A DNA stretch of 64,000 nt from Blasia pusilla. Lineage: Eukaryota; Marchantiophyta; Marchantiopsida; Blasiales. The DNA lies in contig CM114274.1 of the NCBI GenBank assembly GCA_050084515.1, positions 27,404,001-27,468,000 on the forward strand. The letters are read 5' to 3'. Each line of letters begins with the position of its first letter. The stretch's first letter is position 1. The notes beneath the pieces are model-generated. The model had not been told where the DNA came from and made no database searches. It saw only the letters and a program-made list of their open reading frames with translations. Below are positions 33,173 through 46,158 of the stretch, piece after piece. A program made the translations under genes and the position numbers.

Positions 33173-34720
33173 CTTCCAATCCCTAGACATAAAACGTTGA
33201 ATATGTGAGGAGGTTTCGCGATGACTCATTCCATCATCCCTTGCAAGGAGAACTAAAGTCCATCGTGGAAAGACTAATAGGAGATGCAAAACATTCACAT
33301 CTGTGTGGGTGGTTATGTACTAATGTTTCTAATGGGAAAAGCAATGATGGGGCAGAGAGAAATAGGAATACGTGTGTAGAGTCTAAGACTCACGTCTCAT
33401 AAGACTCGAAAGGTCTGACAAGACTCGGATGGAAAGAGCAAAGAAGAACAATTTGGCTTCATAAAATCCAAGCAATATTTGTGGGACGCATAATAGGAGG
33501 TGGTATCGGGTTACGAATTGAAAGCCCATGCATGGATTGATAGTATCGCTAATGTCTCTTGATCCCAATAGGGCCAAACTCATTACCACAAGGTATGCAA
33601 CGACTCTCTGGCACAAGCGAGAAGATGAAGGGTTATGAGAAGAAGATGTGAGAGGTGAATGAGATGATGGACGATGATGAGTAGGTTGGGGAAGGAAAAG
33701 GAGGAAAAGGGGAGATAAGGGAAGAAAAGATGGGAGTTGGAAGCAAGGGTTTGGATGTGATACGTGAGGAAGACATAGGTGTAGGATTTGGTAGTAATGG
33801 ATTGAGATTATGATGAATAGGCAAAGAGGGGATTAAAGGACGATAAAGAAAAATGTAGAGAACGTATTGGATGTATGAGTAGGAGGGAAAAAAGGACGAG
33901 GAGGAGAATTAAGTGGAGAAGTTACGGTTGAAGAAGTATGTGTAAAATCATAGAAGCAAGGAGGTGAATTATCCATATCCATAGAACCAAAAACAGACAT
34001 GTCCCTCACGAGTCTTGACAAGAGAAGACATATGAACAATAATGTCATGAAAGTATTAGGATTAGACCACAATAAAAATAGCAAAATCCATCCACAATAG
34101 ATGTAGACGGAGAGAAGGGGTAAACAAAGAGGAATTTATAATTGAAAGTCGTTTAAAAAAGAATTGAAAAGAATATGTGATTTGTATGATATGAAAAGAA
34201 GTGGCTCTAGAATTTGAATATATAATGGGCTTAAGGAGATAACGAATGTAGGGAAGGGCAAATAAGTATGGTAAAGTCTTGAAAGGGAATTGAGAGAGGA
34301 ATGGACATAAAACAAGCCCGTACAAAAAGTAAATGTCAACTAAGAATAAAAAAAAAACTAGAAAACCCATGCTTGCCAAGATGATTGTATCAATACCAAG
34401 CACACATTTAATATACTCCATGAAAAGCTACAAAGAAAATTGGAAAAGAGAAATGATAGGAGGAAGTGGAAGCCACCATCGATGATACGAAGGATGAGAT
34501 CGTAACGTTAATCCATCCGAAGCAAGAGGAATGCTTTGGATGAATTATAACCCGAAATTCTACTACAAGAAAAGAATGATGTGATATGTGAAATTGTGTT
34601 CAAGAATCCCACCATAATTGGATGAAAGAAACACCAACAGATGAAAATTGAACTAATTTCCAACAAAACACTCCCAAATATACTCTTTTCTTTCATAGCA
34701 AATAAGCCGTTTGTTAACGA
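33173..34720 (-). pseudogene. 5' part of a LINE in antisense orientation
   Basis: The reverse complement matches the LINE at 45.5-47.1 kb. The strongest match is around 33480-33640: CATGCATGGGCTTTCAAT and AACCCGATACCACCTCCTA pair with 46735-46790. The proline-rich part NLNPLLPNPTPMSSS matches NLDPLIPNPTSLPSS, and the remains of the ATTCA.CG.TTTATGT segment match 47050. Its 3' boundary abuts the broken LTR at 33172, so it is truncated before the RT catalytic domain. Stops occur in all frames. Confidence 0.75.
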
Positions 34721-34734
34721 ATGAAGGAACTTCT

Positions 34735-36320
34735 CGAAAGCCTATGAAAGCCCCGTCGATCGGGCCGCACACTTGCAAAAATGGCGTACGTGCGAGCGAA
34801 GATTCGTGAATATGTGCGAGCAGTGCGAGGAAAATAATGCATGGCGGAGGAAGTGCGGTGAGAGAATTTCACCATTCGTGCACGGAGTATGGGCTCCTCG
34901 AGTGAATGAATGAATAATCGGCCTCCCATAATCAACGGCGCCCCCCCCTTCATGCGCCGAGCCGAGCCTGCGGACGGTGAAATCATATCTTCAGTGCGCC
35001 GCTATTTACGAATCTGTACGCCCTTTTTGGACAGAGAAAGATGTCTTACTTGTTTCCTTAGACGTTGAAATTCCAGCGTTGAATGCTTTCTGCTTTCACA
35101 TCTTCTGTGAGGTTACTTTTCCCGACAGTTGCCGACAAGAAACGGAGAAAGTCGTCCGATTGCTCGAGTCCATGGAGCCGATCGTGAGTTCGTTTCTACC
35201 TTCGTGATGAAGGTATTCGCCGGGAAATTGTGGGAAGGGCGTTGTCTAGGTTCTGGCCGTTGCTTTGGTGCTTTTGGCCAGGTGGATTTAGGTATCCAAA
35301 TTGCGAGATGCATCAGCAGCGACATCACTGCGTCGTGGGGGAGCATGAATACGCCTACGAAGCAGACGTCGTCATGAGTAATCTTGCATTGAATCTGAAC
35401 GCTATCCGAAATGATGTGTACCATGTTTTCGCGGTAGCGATTCAGTCCCTTCGCTCCTGCTCGCGCCTTGGGAGTCCGGCTTCCGCCAAGAAGAGTCCTG
35501 ACGTGTACTCATGTGCGCGCAATAATTTCAGGTGCAGCGTTTCTTCACATGGATGATGGATGCGGAGATCAGAAGGCTATCAGAACTGATGCGTGCTATT
35601 CGTGCTTTTGTGCTACCTACACGAACCCGAGCGGAGCGAATGAGGTCGGGAAGCTTTGAGGTGAGACTGCCGCAGCCGACTACGCGCGGATTGTAATTGT
35701 TTCCAGGAGGGATCGTTCGGGTACAGGGTTATATGAGTTTTCCGAAGCCTTTGAATAATGTCGATTTGTTGCGGCACCTGAGGGGGATTGGAGTCTACGG
35801 CGGGGAATCAGAGGAGACGGGCCGTCTGGACGAACGCGGCAGTGAGCAGCGACGTTTAAGAAAAGATCTTGGCAGTGCGTTTGATCGATCGGATGAAGTG
35901 GATGAGTTACCTCCTTCCTAAGTAAGCGGATCCTCTTCGTCGATCTACGCAGGCGTTTCTTTCGCGAGAATGTCAGACTTTATTTATTTATGATTTAAGT
36001 TGCTCAGTTCTTTTTATAACTTCGACCTTTCCTGTCTGGTTGGCCGTTTGGCTGCAATTCCGTAGCCAAGCTTTGTTCGGGTTGCGTGAGGGGCAATGGA
36101 GCTGGTCATGACCTATCAGTAGACATGTGTAGCGACATGTTAACATGGGAATCTATTGGAGGGGGAGGCGATCACGCATATGCAATGATGCATCCAACTG
36201 CTCCTTTTCTACCTGCAGGTCTAGAAACCGTCCTAAGTGCCTTCGAATTTGACAGTCTTGGAATCTCCTTCCTAGATTGGTCTCCAATTATATCCAGATC
36301 CCACGACGAATATGCTTAAC
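34735..36320 (+). other. GC-richer stretch with exon-like frames, unidentified
   Basis: Composition changes at about 34735. Frames that look protein-like: DSCRQETEKVVRLLESMEPI (about 35130-35185, followed by GTGAGT), EHEYAYEADVVMSNLALNLN (about 35340-35400), and QRFFTWMMDAEIRRLSELMR (about 35545-35605, after TTTCAG; that frame ends at GAG|GTGAGA, 35659). They could be exons of one gene, but I cannot join them convincingly or name a family. A captured gene fragment is equally possible. Confidence 0.3.
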
Positions 36321-39300
36321 TTTTCATGGATTCAGTCCCCCGCCCCCGCCCCTGTCTCTGTCTCTTTTAAAAATATTTTTCACGATGGTGAACTGCAGGT
36401 TGCCTGTTGGCACCCGGAATCTGTGCGCTAACTAAGAATGCGAATGGTCCCGCGTTCTTCACTTTTCCCATCTATGGGGCCATCCCTATCAGTAGCACCT
36501 TGAATCAACGATGGGAGGTCTTAAATAGCAAGGCTACGACAAACGTACCTCTTGAGTATATATCTCTCCGCCGGAGGCCTACACCAGTGCGGCCTAGATG
36601 CCTACCATAGCTAGAGCTTTCGTTGATACCCTTCACAACCGCGATCGGAAAGAGGTACGAATTGTTTTCAAATCCTTTCTTATCTGCAACGTGTAGCTGA
36701 TTCACAGATTCCATATGGTAATAGGTTGAGCGGGCTAAAACTCACGGGCATGCGCCAGTTCTACCGAGTGAACCCGAGAACTAAAAGAAGTGTCGCGGCA
36801 TAGATTTCCTACCTAGTTACGGTATCCCAAGCAAAATCAATCGGCTCTTCAGAATTGAACTGGGATTCTCTCAGTTAACTTGAACTCGGAGGATATTCCG
36901 AAACCGTGTAGCAATTCTCCCACGAAAGTTAGTCCATTTACGGTTCCCATGACCGCCATCCACAGAATCATGACTTAATGACCCTCACGGTCATTGATCA
37001 TGAGTCTCTCTGGTCGCATAAGATTAAGGAACTGCAAGATCGTGCTAGAGTTTCGTGATGGAGCAAAATTGAGTCTCCACGAAAAGTAGCTCGAGAAAGT
37101 TTCCACGTTGACCACAGGTGTCCTACTCGAGATCGGCGTCGCAATCCGACGCCCGACTATTCGAATCTCACGTTACTTTAATCTTTGGCTTCCGATATAA
37201 ATGGTCACCATTTCTGACATGCACCAGAATTATCGAGTGGATTACAGACACTGTTTTCCAGGAAGAGTGCACTCTACCATCCACAGGATAATTGCGATCC
37301 GGAAGTAGTAAGGACATGGGCGCCACCTCTGAAATCAGCTGTGTCCGTAGAACTCGAGACGCATCTGCAGAGATTCTGGGCATGGCGAAGCTCTAGTGCG
37401 GATCGCTTGTGAGTAGACCTCCTGACTAGAGTCGAACACAAAGTCAGACGACCGCTCCTCAGTCACCGCGGAGGTGAGAGCATGATTATTCGATCGGTGA
37501 TTCGTACTCGAATTGGAGTGAAACCGAGACTCTGCCCGTAAAGAATGCTGGGACAGTGATCCTGCGAAACCCACAATATTCTGTTGTGTCTTAAATCGGA
37601 AATCTCGTGTGGATCTTAGGACCTCGGGCGAAGTCTGGAAGTGAATCATGATGACAGGTTGTGCTAGTTCCCTCTAGGACAGGTTGGAATTCCCAGATAT
37701 TCTTCGTCCGCTTAAAGATACCCCACCCCTTCCCTCCGTCAGGGAAAAGGGCCGCACAATTGTTTTCACCGTGAAGAGTCCCGAGTCCCTGATTAATTCG
37801 TGAGTCAGATCCAACGTGGGCCATGTGCAGTTCTTGGACCCGGGAGTCCTAGAACGCATCTATCGATCTCAGAGTTACCCCTGCGTCATGAATCTCATAA
37901 AGACTAGGAGAAACTCGACTGCGTTGCAAGTGAGGTCCGGGATAGGTACGAACGTCCTGGGTACTCCATGTAGGAATCTGCGTTGGGAAAGTTGTTCCCG
38001 GGATGGGTTGGCGGTTGCTGGATTCGAATTCCTATTGGGCGGAATAACGTGTTTTGCATTTTCTCCATTCGGGGGAAATGCGAGAAGATTCGCATCCTCT
38101 AGCGGGAGGAAGTATCGGTACCAGAACGCAAGCTGGCTAGAAATGTACAAGTCCAGCTCCTCAGTTGAGTTGCTTGTGCATTTCAGGACGACCAGCGTGT
38201 GTAGGGCACATAGAGAGACCTTTGTTCAGCCTTGAGGCTGGGACCAAGCAACGGCACGCTCAGCCGTGTCACGAATCGCCTTTATACAACGCACAGCAGA
38301 CGTGGTCATTTCTCAGAAAATGGGTGCATTTGATGTCCTAGATTACGAAGGAACGCTCGAGCTCACACCGGCCAAAAAGCGGTGGGTGACAGCTCCACGC
38401 TGAGAAGGCTGCGAAGTACGTAGTCACAACGTTCAGCAGAGTAGAGGGGGAGGGAGGTTACAGGGTGGTGTACACGTGTGGCGAATCCGAAATTCCTTAG
38501 CTGTGAACGAGCAGCTCAACAACTGAGGGCCATGGAATTGAGCAGCATGCCGAAACCCAGGCAGGCGGTCGGTCGCGGCGATACTACAAAACAAATCATT
38601 GATGGAATTCGCACGCGCAGCTGTGATCTTTTAGGGCCTGTCCTGTATGGCCGTGGCGAAAATGGGCCGTGACCTGAATTCCCATTTCCGCAACCGAAGT
38701 TTCCGCTGTGGGGAACGATCGAGTCAGCCGGATCGCATGACGACGATCAGAAAGGCCCCTGCATATGTATGTTCCTGGCGCCTGAGTGCCCGGATAATTA
38801 CACGACAGTTGCTTTACATTTGTGACGAACGATTCCGAAGAGAGGGATAGTTGTTGAGCGCATGACGGCAGCAGACGGATGCACGGCTCGCTGGGAGATC
38901 GATTATCAGCGGAAGATCCGGCCAGCACTCCATTCTCTCTCCTGACCCCGGGGCTTCCTCCCGTCGATGAGCAGTTGAAAGTCCTTCGTGGAATCTCATG
39001 ACCACAAACAGCCACAATCCCTGGAGAGTACACTTGACGTTCTCTCCGGCCCTCGCATGCACGCTACTACAACACCGGCGATTCGCTGACTCGCCAAGAC
39101 TTGTGTGGTAGACAGAAACCCTTCGTCCCATGGGATGGAGGAGAATTTCCACCACGTGTCCTCTGCAAAGATTCTCCCCCGCCCCGCCCCACCGGTGGGT
39201 CCGGTCCCCGTTTTCTTTGAAAGCTGAGGGGAGGGAAGGGAAGGGAAGGGAAAGGAAGGAAAAGGCCCCTTACGCGAAGTACCAGAGTGTTGCAACCACA

Positions 39301-39660
39301 AACAGCTCCGTACGTGACAATCTGTCCATTTATCTGTGAGAGTCCTTGACCCTTTCCAGAACGGAAGATTGCTTCGATCGGCTGCTGCGGCGCTGGCCCA
39401 CAGGGTGTACGAATCAGATACATGTGCACTTACGCAGGCACGCATCGCATCGTCGAACCGTCGCGTACACGCGTGGAATGATTTCGATAAGAGGATCGTC
39501 GCGGAGGAGAGGACCACATGTTTCATTCCCATCGATGAACTATCTCCGAAATATTCTCGCGTGTGCACACGGAACCCCGAGCCAATCATCCGTCACGGCG
39601 CTTTCGACTCTCTGCATAGGGGGGAGATGCAACGGAAAATATTAGGTGACCACTATTGAC
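36321..39660. other. Unrecognised mixed-composition region
   Basis: About 3.3 kb of near-balanced base composition with many overlapping short frames on both strands and no recognisable domain. The longest frame (37816-38235 plus, 139 codons) has no sensible protein features. A G-run tract at 39228-39250 could form a quadruplex. It does not resemble the AT-rich flanks or the gypsy elements. Confidence 0.4.
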
Positions 39661-40022
39661 AAAATTTTGAAACTTTTTAGCAATAAAGTAATTTTTCACG
39701 TGCCATTCATCATTGAAATCACTTTCGGTTGAAATCTGACATACAAAATTCAGGTGTTAATGAGCCCATCAAAATTCTAGACACAAGGTTTTGGAACCCA
39801 TTTATCAAATCCGTACAAGCTTCAAAGACTCCTTACTTTCTCTCTTCTTCCAATCCCAACAACAATTATTGTGAAAATTGAATGAGGCGTTCATCTCATC
39901 TCCTCAAGTCTCGAGATTCTCCAAGATGTCAGCAATTTCTCTCTTCAATCTCCTCCTTGACCTCTCTTGATTGCACACAGCTTCAATCAACAATCAACTC
40001 CCACGCACTTAATCTCACTTTC

Positions 40023-41213
40023 TAAGAGAAGTTAAATGACTCTCAGAAGATCATGAGGAGATATCATAAAATTCGTTGGTTGTCTCGATGGCAAGCCGTG
40101 ACTACTTTGTGCGACTCCCTAGAATCTGTTCTCACCTATTTCAGGGACATTCCTCGCTCTGAAGATGATGGTAATGCTACTAACATGTACAACAAGCTCA
40201 GATCATTTGAAATGATCTATCAGTTGTACTTTTTGGCAGACATATTGTTTATCCTTGCTAATTTGAGTAAGGTTTTCCAATACAAATTTGTAGATGTTAG
40301 TACTATTGGTAGTATTGTGAATTCTGAGATAGCCTCTATTACAATGAATTTTGTAATGGAGAATCATGACTTGAATGCTTCTACATTCTCTGAAGAAACA
40401 GGCTATCATCTCTTACCTGATTTTGGACCTCCTGGTGGATACCTGAAACGACTGCAATCTGAGATTAGGGGAAGAAAGTTCCATAGCATTGAAATGTCGA
40501 GAGATAAATGACGGGGAAAGGATTTACAGTGCTCTAACTTTCCGGAAGAACTTTTTGAGAATGTATGTGTAGCCTTACATGATAGATTTAGGGATAATAG
40601 TTTGATAGGTGCAATGAAAATTCTGAATCCTCTTCATATGCCCTCAAGGTTAGTAGGGTTGAATAGTTGGGGTTACAAGGAAGTGGATGATCTTTGCGCA
40701 CATTTTGGAAGGGAAACGCCTTGTATGGGTCACTTGCAACCACCTCTTGTGAATTCAGCAAGTGTGAAGTCTGAGTTTCAATCCTTTAAGCTCATGGCCA
40801 CCACAGAATGGAAAGATAAAAACTTTCGAGATTTGTGGGCAATGGTAAGTTGGAGCCCATCTCTGCAATGTAAGTTCTCTAATTTGCTTGTATTAGCTAA
40901 CATTGCTAGGGTACAATGTGTGAGTACTGCAATTTGTGAGAGAGCTTTCTCTGTGCAGAATTTGATCAAAACAAAAAGTCGTAATCGATTGACGACTAAG
41001 CATTTAGATGCTGTTCTCAGGATAGCTTTAGAGGGTAAGATACTTGATTACAAGGATTTGTTGGTAGAATCAGTAATTCTTTGGAAAAATTCTGCTAACT
41101 TTAGATATGTGTATTCTAATCCAGAGAAATATGTGAAAGGTAAGGATGATACTCCATTGGAAGTTGCAAATGTAGAAGAGGATTCTCCAAATGCCCCAAT
41201 TTCAAATGTTTAG
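40023..41213 (+). pseudogene. hAT-family transposase, C-terminal part, one stop
   Basis: A single frame runs from 40026 to 41213 with one in-frame TGA at 40509-40511. IRWLSRWQAVTTLCDSLESV is the mid-region typical of ZNF862/C17orf113-like hAT proteins. VSTAICERAFSVQNLIKTKS with NRLTTKHLDAVLRI is the hAT C-terminal dimerisation motif. The N-terminal BED finger and first catalytic Asp region are absent upstream, so it is 5'-truncated as well as stopped. An intron there cannot be excluded. No terminal inverted repeats or 8-bp duplication were identified. Confidence 0.82.
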
Positions 41214-41241
41214 TTGGTGGGAAAAGAGAGATGTGAGAGGT

Positions 41242-41296
41242 CCCTTTCATAATACATTGAAGTTTTGTTCTAAATCTTCAATGTATTATGAAGGGG
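41242..41296. repeat. Strong hairpin after the hAT gene
   Basis: CCCTTTCATAATACATTGAAG and CTTCAATGTATTATGAAGGGG pair with one mismatch around a 13-base loop, starting 28 bases after the transposase stop. It could be part of the element's subterminal structure, a transcript-end hairpin, or a tiny independent foldback. Confidence 0.8.
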
Positions 41297-41299
41297 TAG

Positions 41300-43860
41300 G
41301 ATCCTTGGCTCCCGGTTGGGTGGAGGCCAGGCCGGGTTTAATTCCTGCCAAGGATATTACATGTGGGGTTTAGGGAGGAAAGAATTTAGGGACCCAAGGA
41401 GATGGAACCAGGAATTAGAAGAAATCATGGAGTGAGTGTAGGAAGTGCTTGAGCAAGACATCTGAATGGGGAAAATGTACAAAGGGCAAAATTTTTTTTT
41501 AGCCGGTTCATATTCTAACTACCGGAAAGTTTCCGAGGTTGTCTGAAAAGTTTTTGAAATCTGCCGGGAAAGTTTTTTAAAAGAAGGATAATCACTGGGA
41601 AAATGCTGGCTGAAAAAATTGCTGTTTTTTTTGCCGATTAACATTTCCCTAAAACCGTCCTACTTTAAAGTTTCCCGGCAACCAGCGGGTTTCCGCCAAA
41701 AACCTCCCCGGACCCTGCTCCGGAATCTGAACACCGCTCACCACCCTCAGCCAGAGATGGGAGGATGGACGGACGGACGGATCGCACCACAAACTCGTGC
41801 GTGTCGTCGCACATCGTCGCTATCCCTCGCCAATCACTAAACCCCGGGACGACGTCAGCGTTTGATTGGTCCGGCGGTGTCGGTGACAGGAACAGCTCCA
41901 ATACATAAGTAGCGCACGAGGAAAAAGTGCGACCGTTGATCGCACAGGTCCATATATTTATATAGCTATACTAGTTAGTATATTTATATTCCCGACCAGT
42001 GCGAGTTGCCGCGAGTGGAGAGAAGAACGAAAAGGGGTTTCCACCCATACGATTCGAACGAAGAACATATCACGCGCGCATCTCGGGAGCTCGGCGATTT
42101 CCGACTGGGAAACTCGTGATGCCGTAATTAACGTTTGTTGTGGGAGCGAGCGGACGTCGAATAGTTGTGGCTCGGAGTCGGAACTGTGGATGACTACGAA
42201 TGAGTACGTGGAGAGAGGACTTTTCGAAAGCATTGTGAGACAGACGATCTACGAGTCCGTGTAACTGGACCGAAAACAGTCGTTTCGTTTTCTTTTCTTG
42301 ATGTCACTGACTTGCTTCCCAAACGCGTCACCGCGGGGAATGAACGTGAGCGATCGTCGATGTCACGATCTTTACGGCCACTCCTGAATCACGAGAAACT
42401 TGTGCCACAATCGTCGAATTGTTTATGTTTAGGCTCCCTTTCTTCTCCAGACAGGAACGTGAACCTCGCTCTCTCGCTCTCTCCCTTCGTGGCTATGTAC
42501 GCATTTCGAGAAACCAAATGATCGTCTCTACGAGGCGTTGGCAGTTGTTCGTAAGCTGTATGATCGTCAAACGCAGTCCAGCCTCGGATTCCTTTCGCTG
42601 CCTGTTTATCGTGTCAAGTCCTGCGGTCTGGAGTGTGTGCACTGTCCATGGCACCTACCGTGCTTTTGCTTGCTCGTGCACATGAAAAAGGGTTGCTTGG
42701 AGTGATGGAGATCACATGGAAGAGGGTCTTGGTATATGTGAAAGCCCATTAAGGCTGATTAAGGGTACTTTCCTCCGGTTCAAAGTGAAGATTAATTCGA
42801 GTCCGAATTTCTCTCAACTCACTTTTGGAGAATTGGGCTTATTTCCCCGAAGGCCTAATGCCCATCTCTTTTCCTATTACTGAAGGTGATAAATTCGGAC
42901 TTTTCCTATCCCCCAACTTCTTTTCCTCTAAAGACGGAAGTCTCGCCTAGAGAACCAGAATTTGTGAAGAAGAGGGGAGAAAAAACTCGACCACCTAAGA
43001 AGGTTTAGTTGTCGTAGTAGGGGTTTAAGAGTATACTAGCATTTTGCTATGCAATGGTGAAAAAATCATCATAGGGGAAACACGTAAGTTAAATCTCTCC
43101 CGTTAAGTTAAATCTCTTCTCTTAAATAAAATAGTACGTGTGTCAATGTGGGAGGAGTGCAAAAAGCATACTTGTCGACACCATTAAAAGAGGTGGTATT
43201 TTTCAAATCCATTCTTTTTTAATAATATAGATTTTACAATTGCAAATTAAGGAAAACAAAATCAAAGGTCGCATTTGAGGAAAATCTCTGAATATGAGAG
43301 TTAAATCCCTTGGGCTTACATTAAAAGCACCCTCCAACCAGATAAATTCGTGGAAAAAACCAAATAAATTGAAAAATTATTCAGTACAAAAGCTCTTCAC
43401 ACTTATAATTCTCACAACATGATCATAGCACTTGGACCATCACAGTTACCTTGGAAACTCTCCTACCAATAAAAAAATCATGGATCCAAGAGTACTCTTA
43501 GCATCCCCACAACTTAGTGGCACCTTATAATACTACTGTTTGCACACACTACCAACTCAATAGGAACACGTTGCATGTGGTGCAACAATAATCATGCAAG
43601 AAGGGAATTAGTGTAATCCTCATTCTTTGGCAAATACTCAATCTTGCATTCTTTGTCAAATACTCAATAATTGTTTCTTCCTTTAATCTACATTTGGTCT
43701 CCATGGCTTCTCCATCCCTAGAAATAATGGATGAGCACACTCGTTGAGTGATCCCTAAACCCTTTTACATATGAATATGGTGATGGCCAAACTCAAAGAA
43801 TGGCAATCACTATTCCTTACCTTTTGTGCCTTGGAAGATTATTATCACAAATGACCCTCT
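41300..43860. other. No recognised gene
   Basis: 41300-42700 is GC-richer and has a TATATTTATATAG near 41950 that could be a promoter, plus a GGAC/GGACG run at 41765-41780. Short frames here match nothing I know. 42700-43860 becomes AT-rich with no features. Confidence 0.4.
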
Positions 43861-43869
43861 AAAGAAGGG

Positions 43870-44010
43870 TGTCCATGGAATCGTATAAAATTTTGGGTTT
43901 CCAAAGCATAGGCAATGGATTTATTGATCCTGGTGCATTCCATATGACAAAGAATAAGGTCATTGTGGATTCGCACATTGAAAATACCCCATGCTTTAAT
44001 GTGAATAGAA
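43870..44010 (+). pseudogene. Possible copia-type protease remnant
   Basis: The frame reads GFIDPGAFHMTKNK around 43920, reminiscent of the W-x2-DSGAS-x-HM block of Ty1/copia proteases, with Ser replaced by Pro. Nothing else of a copia element was recognised nearby, so the match may be chance. Confidence 0.25.
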
Positions 44011-44387
44011 AAGAAATAAACTCATATTATACATGGATTTCATTATGAGTGTCACTAAGATGGACATGTCAGATTTAAGCCATTTTGAATGACATGTTCT
44101 CATTATGCTCACATTTGGAGAAGAAGAAGTAGGAAGTTGTGACATAATATTACTTATTGTAAATGAGGCTTCTCTTAATCAAAAGAATTGACTATGGATG
44201 TCAAAGGGACGTGCCTCCCTCGGTGGGAATAATGCATTTTTTAGTGTGAGATGGACTTCAATCTAAACTTGGACAACACTGATGTCATGCTTGGAGGATA
44301 TGAAAGATTGTCACCAAATTTTCAATAATATCACAAAAATGGGCACAAAAATGGACAAGTCGTTCCTTAGTACGGACATGGACGGAC

Positions 44388-45240
44388 AAGTCTTGACATG
44401 TCCACGGACATGGGTTCTAAGAGGTGGAACCCACACTTATAGTACATGATAGAAGGCAAGGCAAGGATGAGTGGAGCAATGAGGGAGGAGAGAGTGGAGC
44501 TGGAGGGAGGAAGAAATGGGGGATTATAGGGATGCAGAAAGAAGGACAAGGTGGGGCCCATATGGACAAGTACTTCCATAGGACGGACATGGACATATCC
44601 ATAGACACGGACTTTATCCACATGCAACCTTGCACACTAGAGTCCAGCCAATGCACGAATTTTTGGGTTACCCAAGGTTGCCCATGTGTGGGGAAATTTT
44701 ATGAATATTTTCTTGTTGTCCTTATGATACATATCAAAGAGTGAATACTATGTGCCATGGTGCATACACACATGTGGCATGACAAACTTTAATTGTATGG
44801 ATATTGTTGAGTTCAATTTTTGGACAAGTAGGCATATGATCGAAGATCCAATTTAAACTCATTTTTTTAATCATATAAAGGTTTGATGAAAGTGAAATAA
44901 AATCCATTAGATTAAAGGTTTTATTAATCCTTTATTCACAGTCAGTGGAGCATCAAGTTATGACATTCAAGGTAACATATGGACATGTTCGTGGACTTAC
45001 GTTCGTCCTATGGAAAGACTTGTCCATGTGGGCTCCACCTTCCCCTTCTTTCTCATTCCTCTCACTTGCCTATGTGTTCCACATTTTTCTATTTCTTCCT
45101 CCCTCCACCCCCACTTCCTCCCCTCTTATTGCCCTACTATGACCTTGCCTTACTTTCCATCATAAACTATGAGTGTGGGCCCCACCTCTTATAATCCATG
45201 TCCGTGGATATATCTGAACTTGTATGTTTTTGGGCAACCA
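44388..45240. mobile_element. Foldback element with ~220-250-bp inverted arms
   Basis: Left arm 44388-44615 and right arm 44985-45240 are reverse complements with moderate divergence. Shared landmarks are TCCACGGACATGG, AAGAGGTGG..CCCACACT, AAGGCAAGG, GGAGGGAGGAAGAAAT, and GGCCCATATGGACAAGT with CCATAGGACG. The loop is about 370 bp. The piece GGACGGACAT to GACTTTATCC..GTGCAACCTTGC at 44582-44632 also closes the element at 54722-54772. No transposase is present. Confidence 0.8.
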
Positions 45241-46158
45241 TGATGAGATTGACCTATTTCCATATTTTTTGAATTTTACTTTAAGCCCAAAAGAACATCT
45301 ATATTATTAAGAGAGGATGGAGTTAGAGAATTCCTCCTCCCATGTTTATATTTGTCTTTTCAAACCTTTTATGTTATATAGGCAGGAGGACTATGGCGGA
45401 GGAGATGGAGGAACGTCTAGAATTTTTCTTGTAACTATTTCTATCCAATCCTTTTAATCTAAGGCCTAACATGTTCATCTTCTCAAGCTTGAACTTGGGG
45501 TCTTCTTTTTTTCACTTAAGATTGAGTTTTCCAAAGTTCTTGGGATCTTTGGACCTCCTTCTCTCATAAATTTGCTCATGGATTCCTAAATGCAATTTCA
45601 TACATAACGCTCTCCTTATAGAATGATATCGGGTTACCATCGGTCTAAGGGATGCCTCTTGCTTTTCTTGATCTTTTGATATGGGTTGGGCCCAACATTA
45701 CGAACTCATTCCCTCATAGCAGTCATGGGTGGATGACTCAATTTCTCCTCTCATCCTCTTTTTTGGTGTTTCCAATTTCTTTCATAACTTTCTCCTAGAG
45801 TGTCGGTTTTGGACGTGTTTGGTCTTGTTTCGATCGTTTTTGAGTTAGTTTTCTAGTTTCTCTTCCTTCTTTGTAGACATCTATCTTTGTGTACGGGTTT
45901 GTTTAAGATCAATTCCTCCCGAACGTCTTCCTTGCTCTTTCAACTCTTTACCTTTCTGTTTCGCCCCTACATACATTTGCTATGTGCTTAAGGACATTAG
46001 AAATTCATATTCTTGAACCACCTCTTTTGCTACCATATAGATCACTTTTCCTTTTCAATTTCTTTTTCTATTTCTTAAAGTTACTTTGAATCATAAATTC
46101 GGTATTGCCTAATCTTCTTCTCTCAATCTAAATTTCTTTTGGACGAATTCCACTACTT

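Noticed and set aside
33205-33402. Plus-strand 65-codon frame
   Set aside because: It is the complement of the antisense LINE fragment.
37816-38235. 139-codon frame as a real gene
   Set aside because: No recognisable domain, no supporting promoter or splice context, and equally long frames overlap on the other strand.
42035-42065. tRNA-like T-arm (GTTCGAATCG on the minus strand)
   Set aside because: The flanking bases do not form the T stem, and no anticodon or D arm is present.
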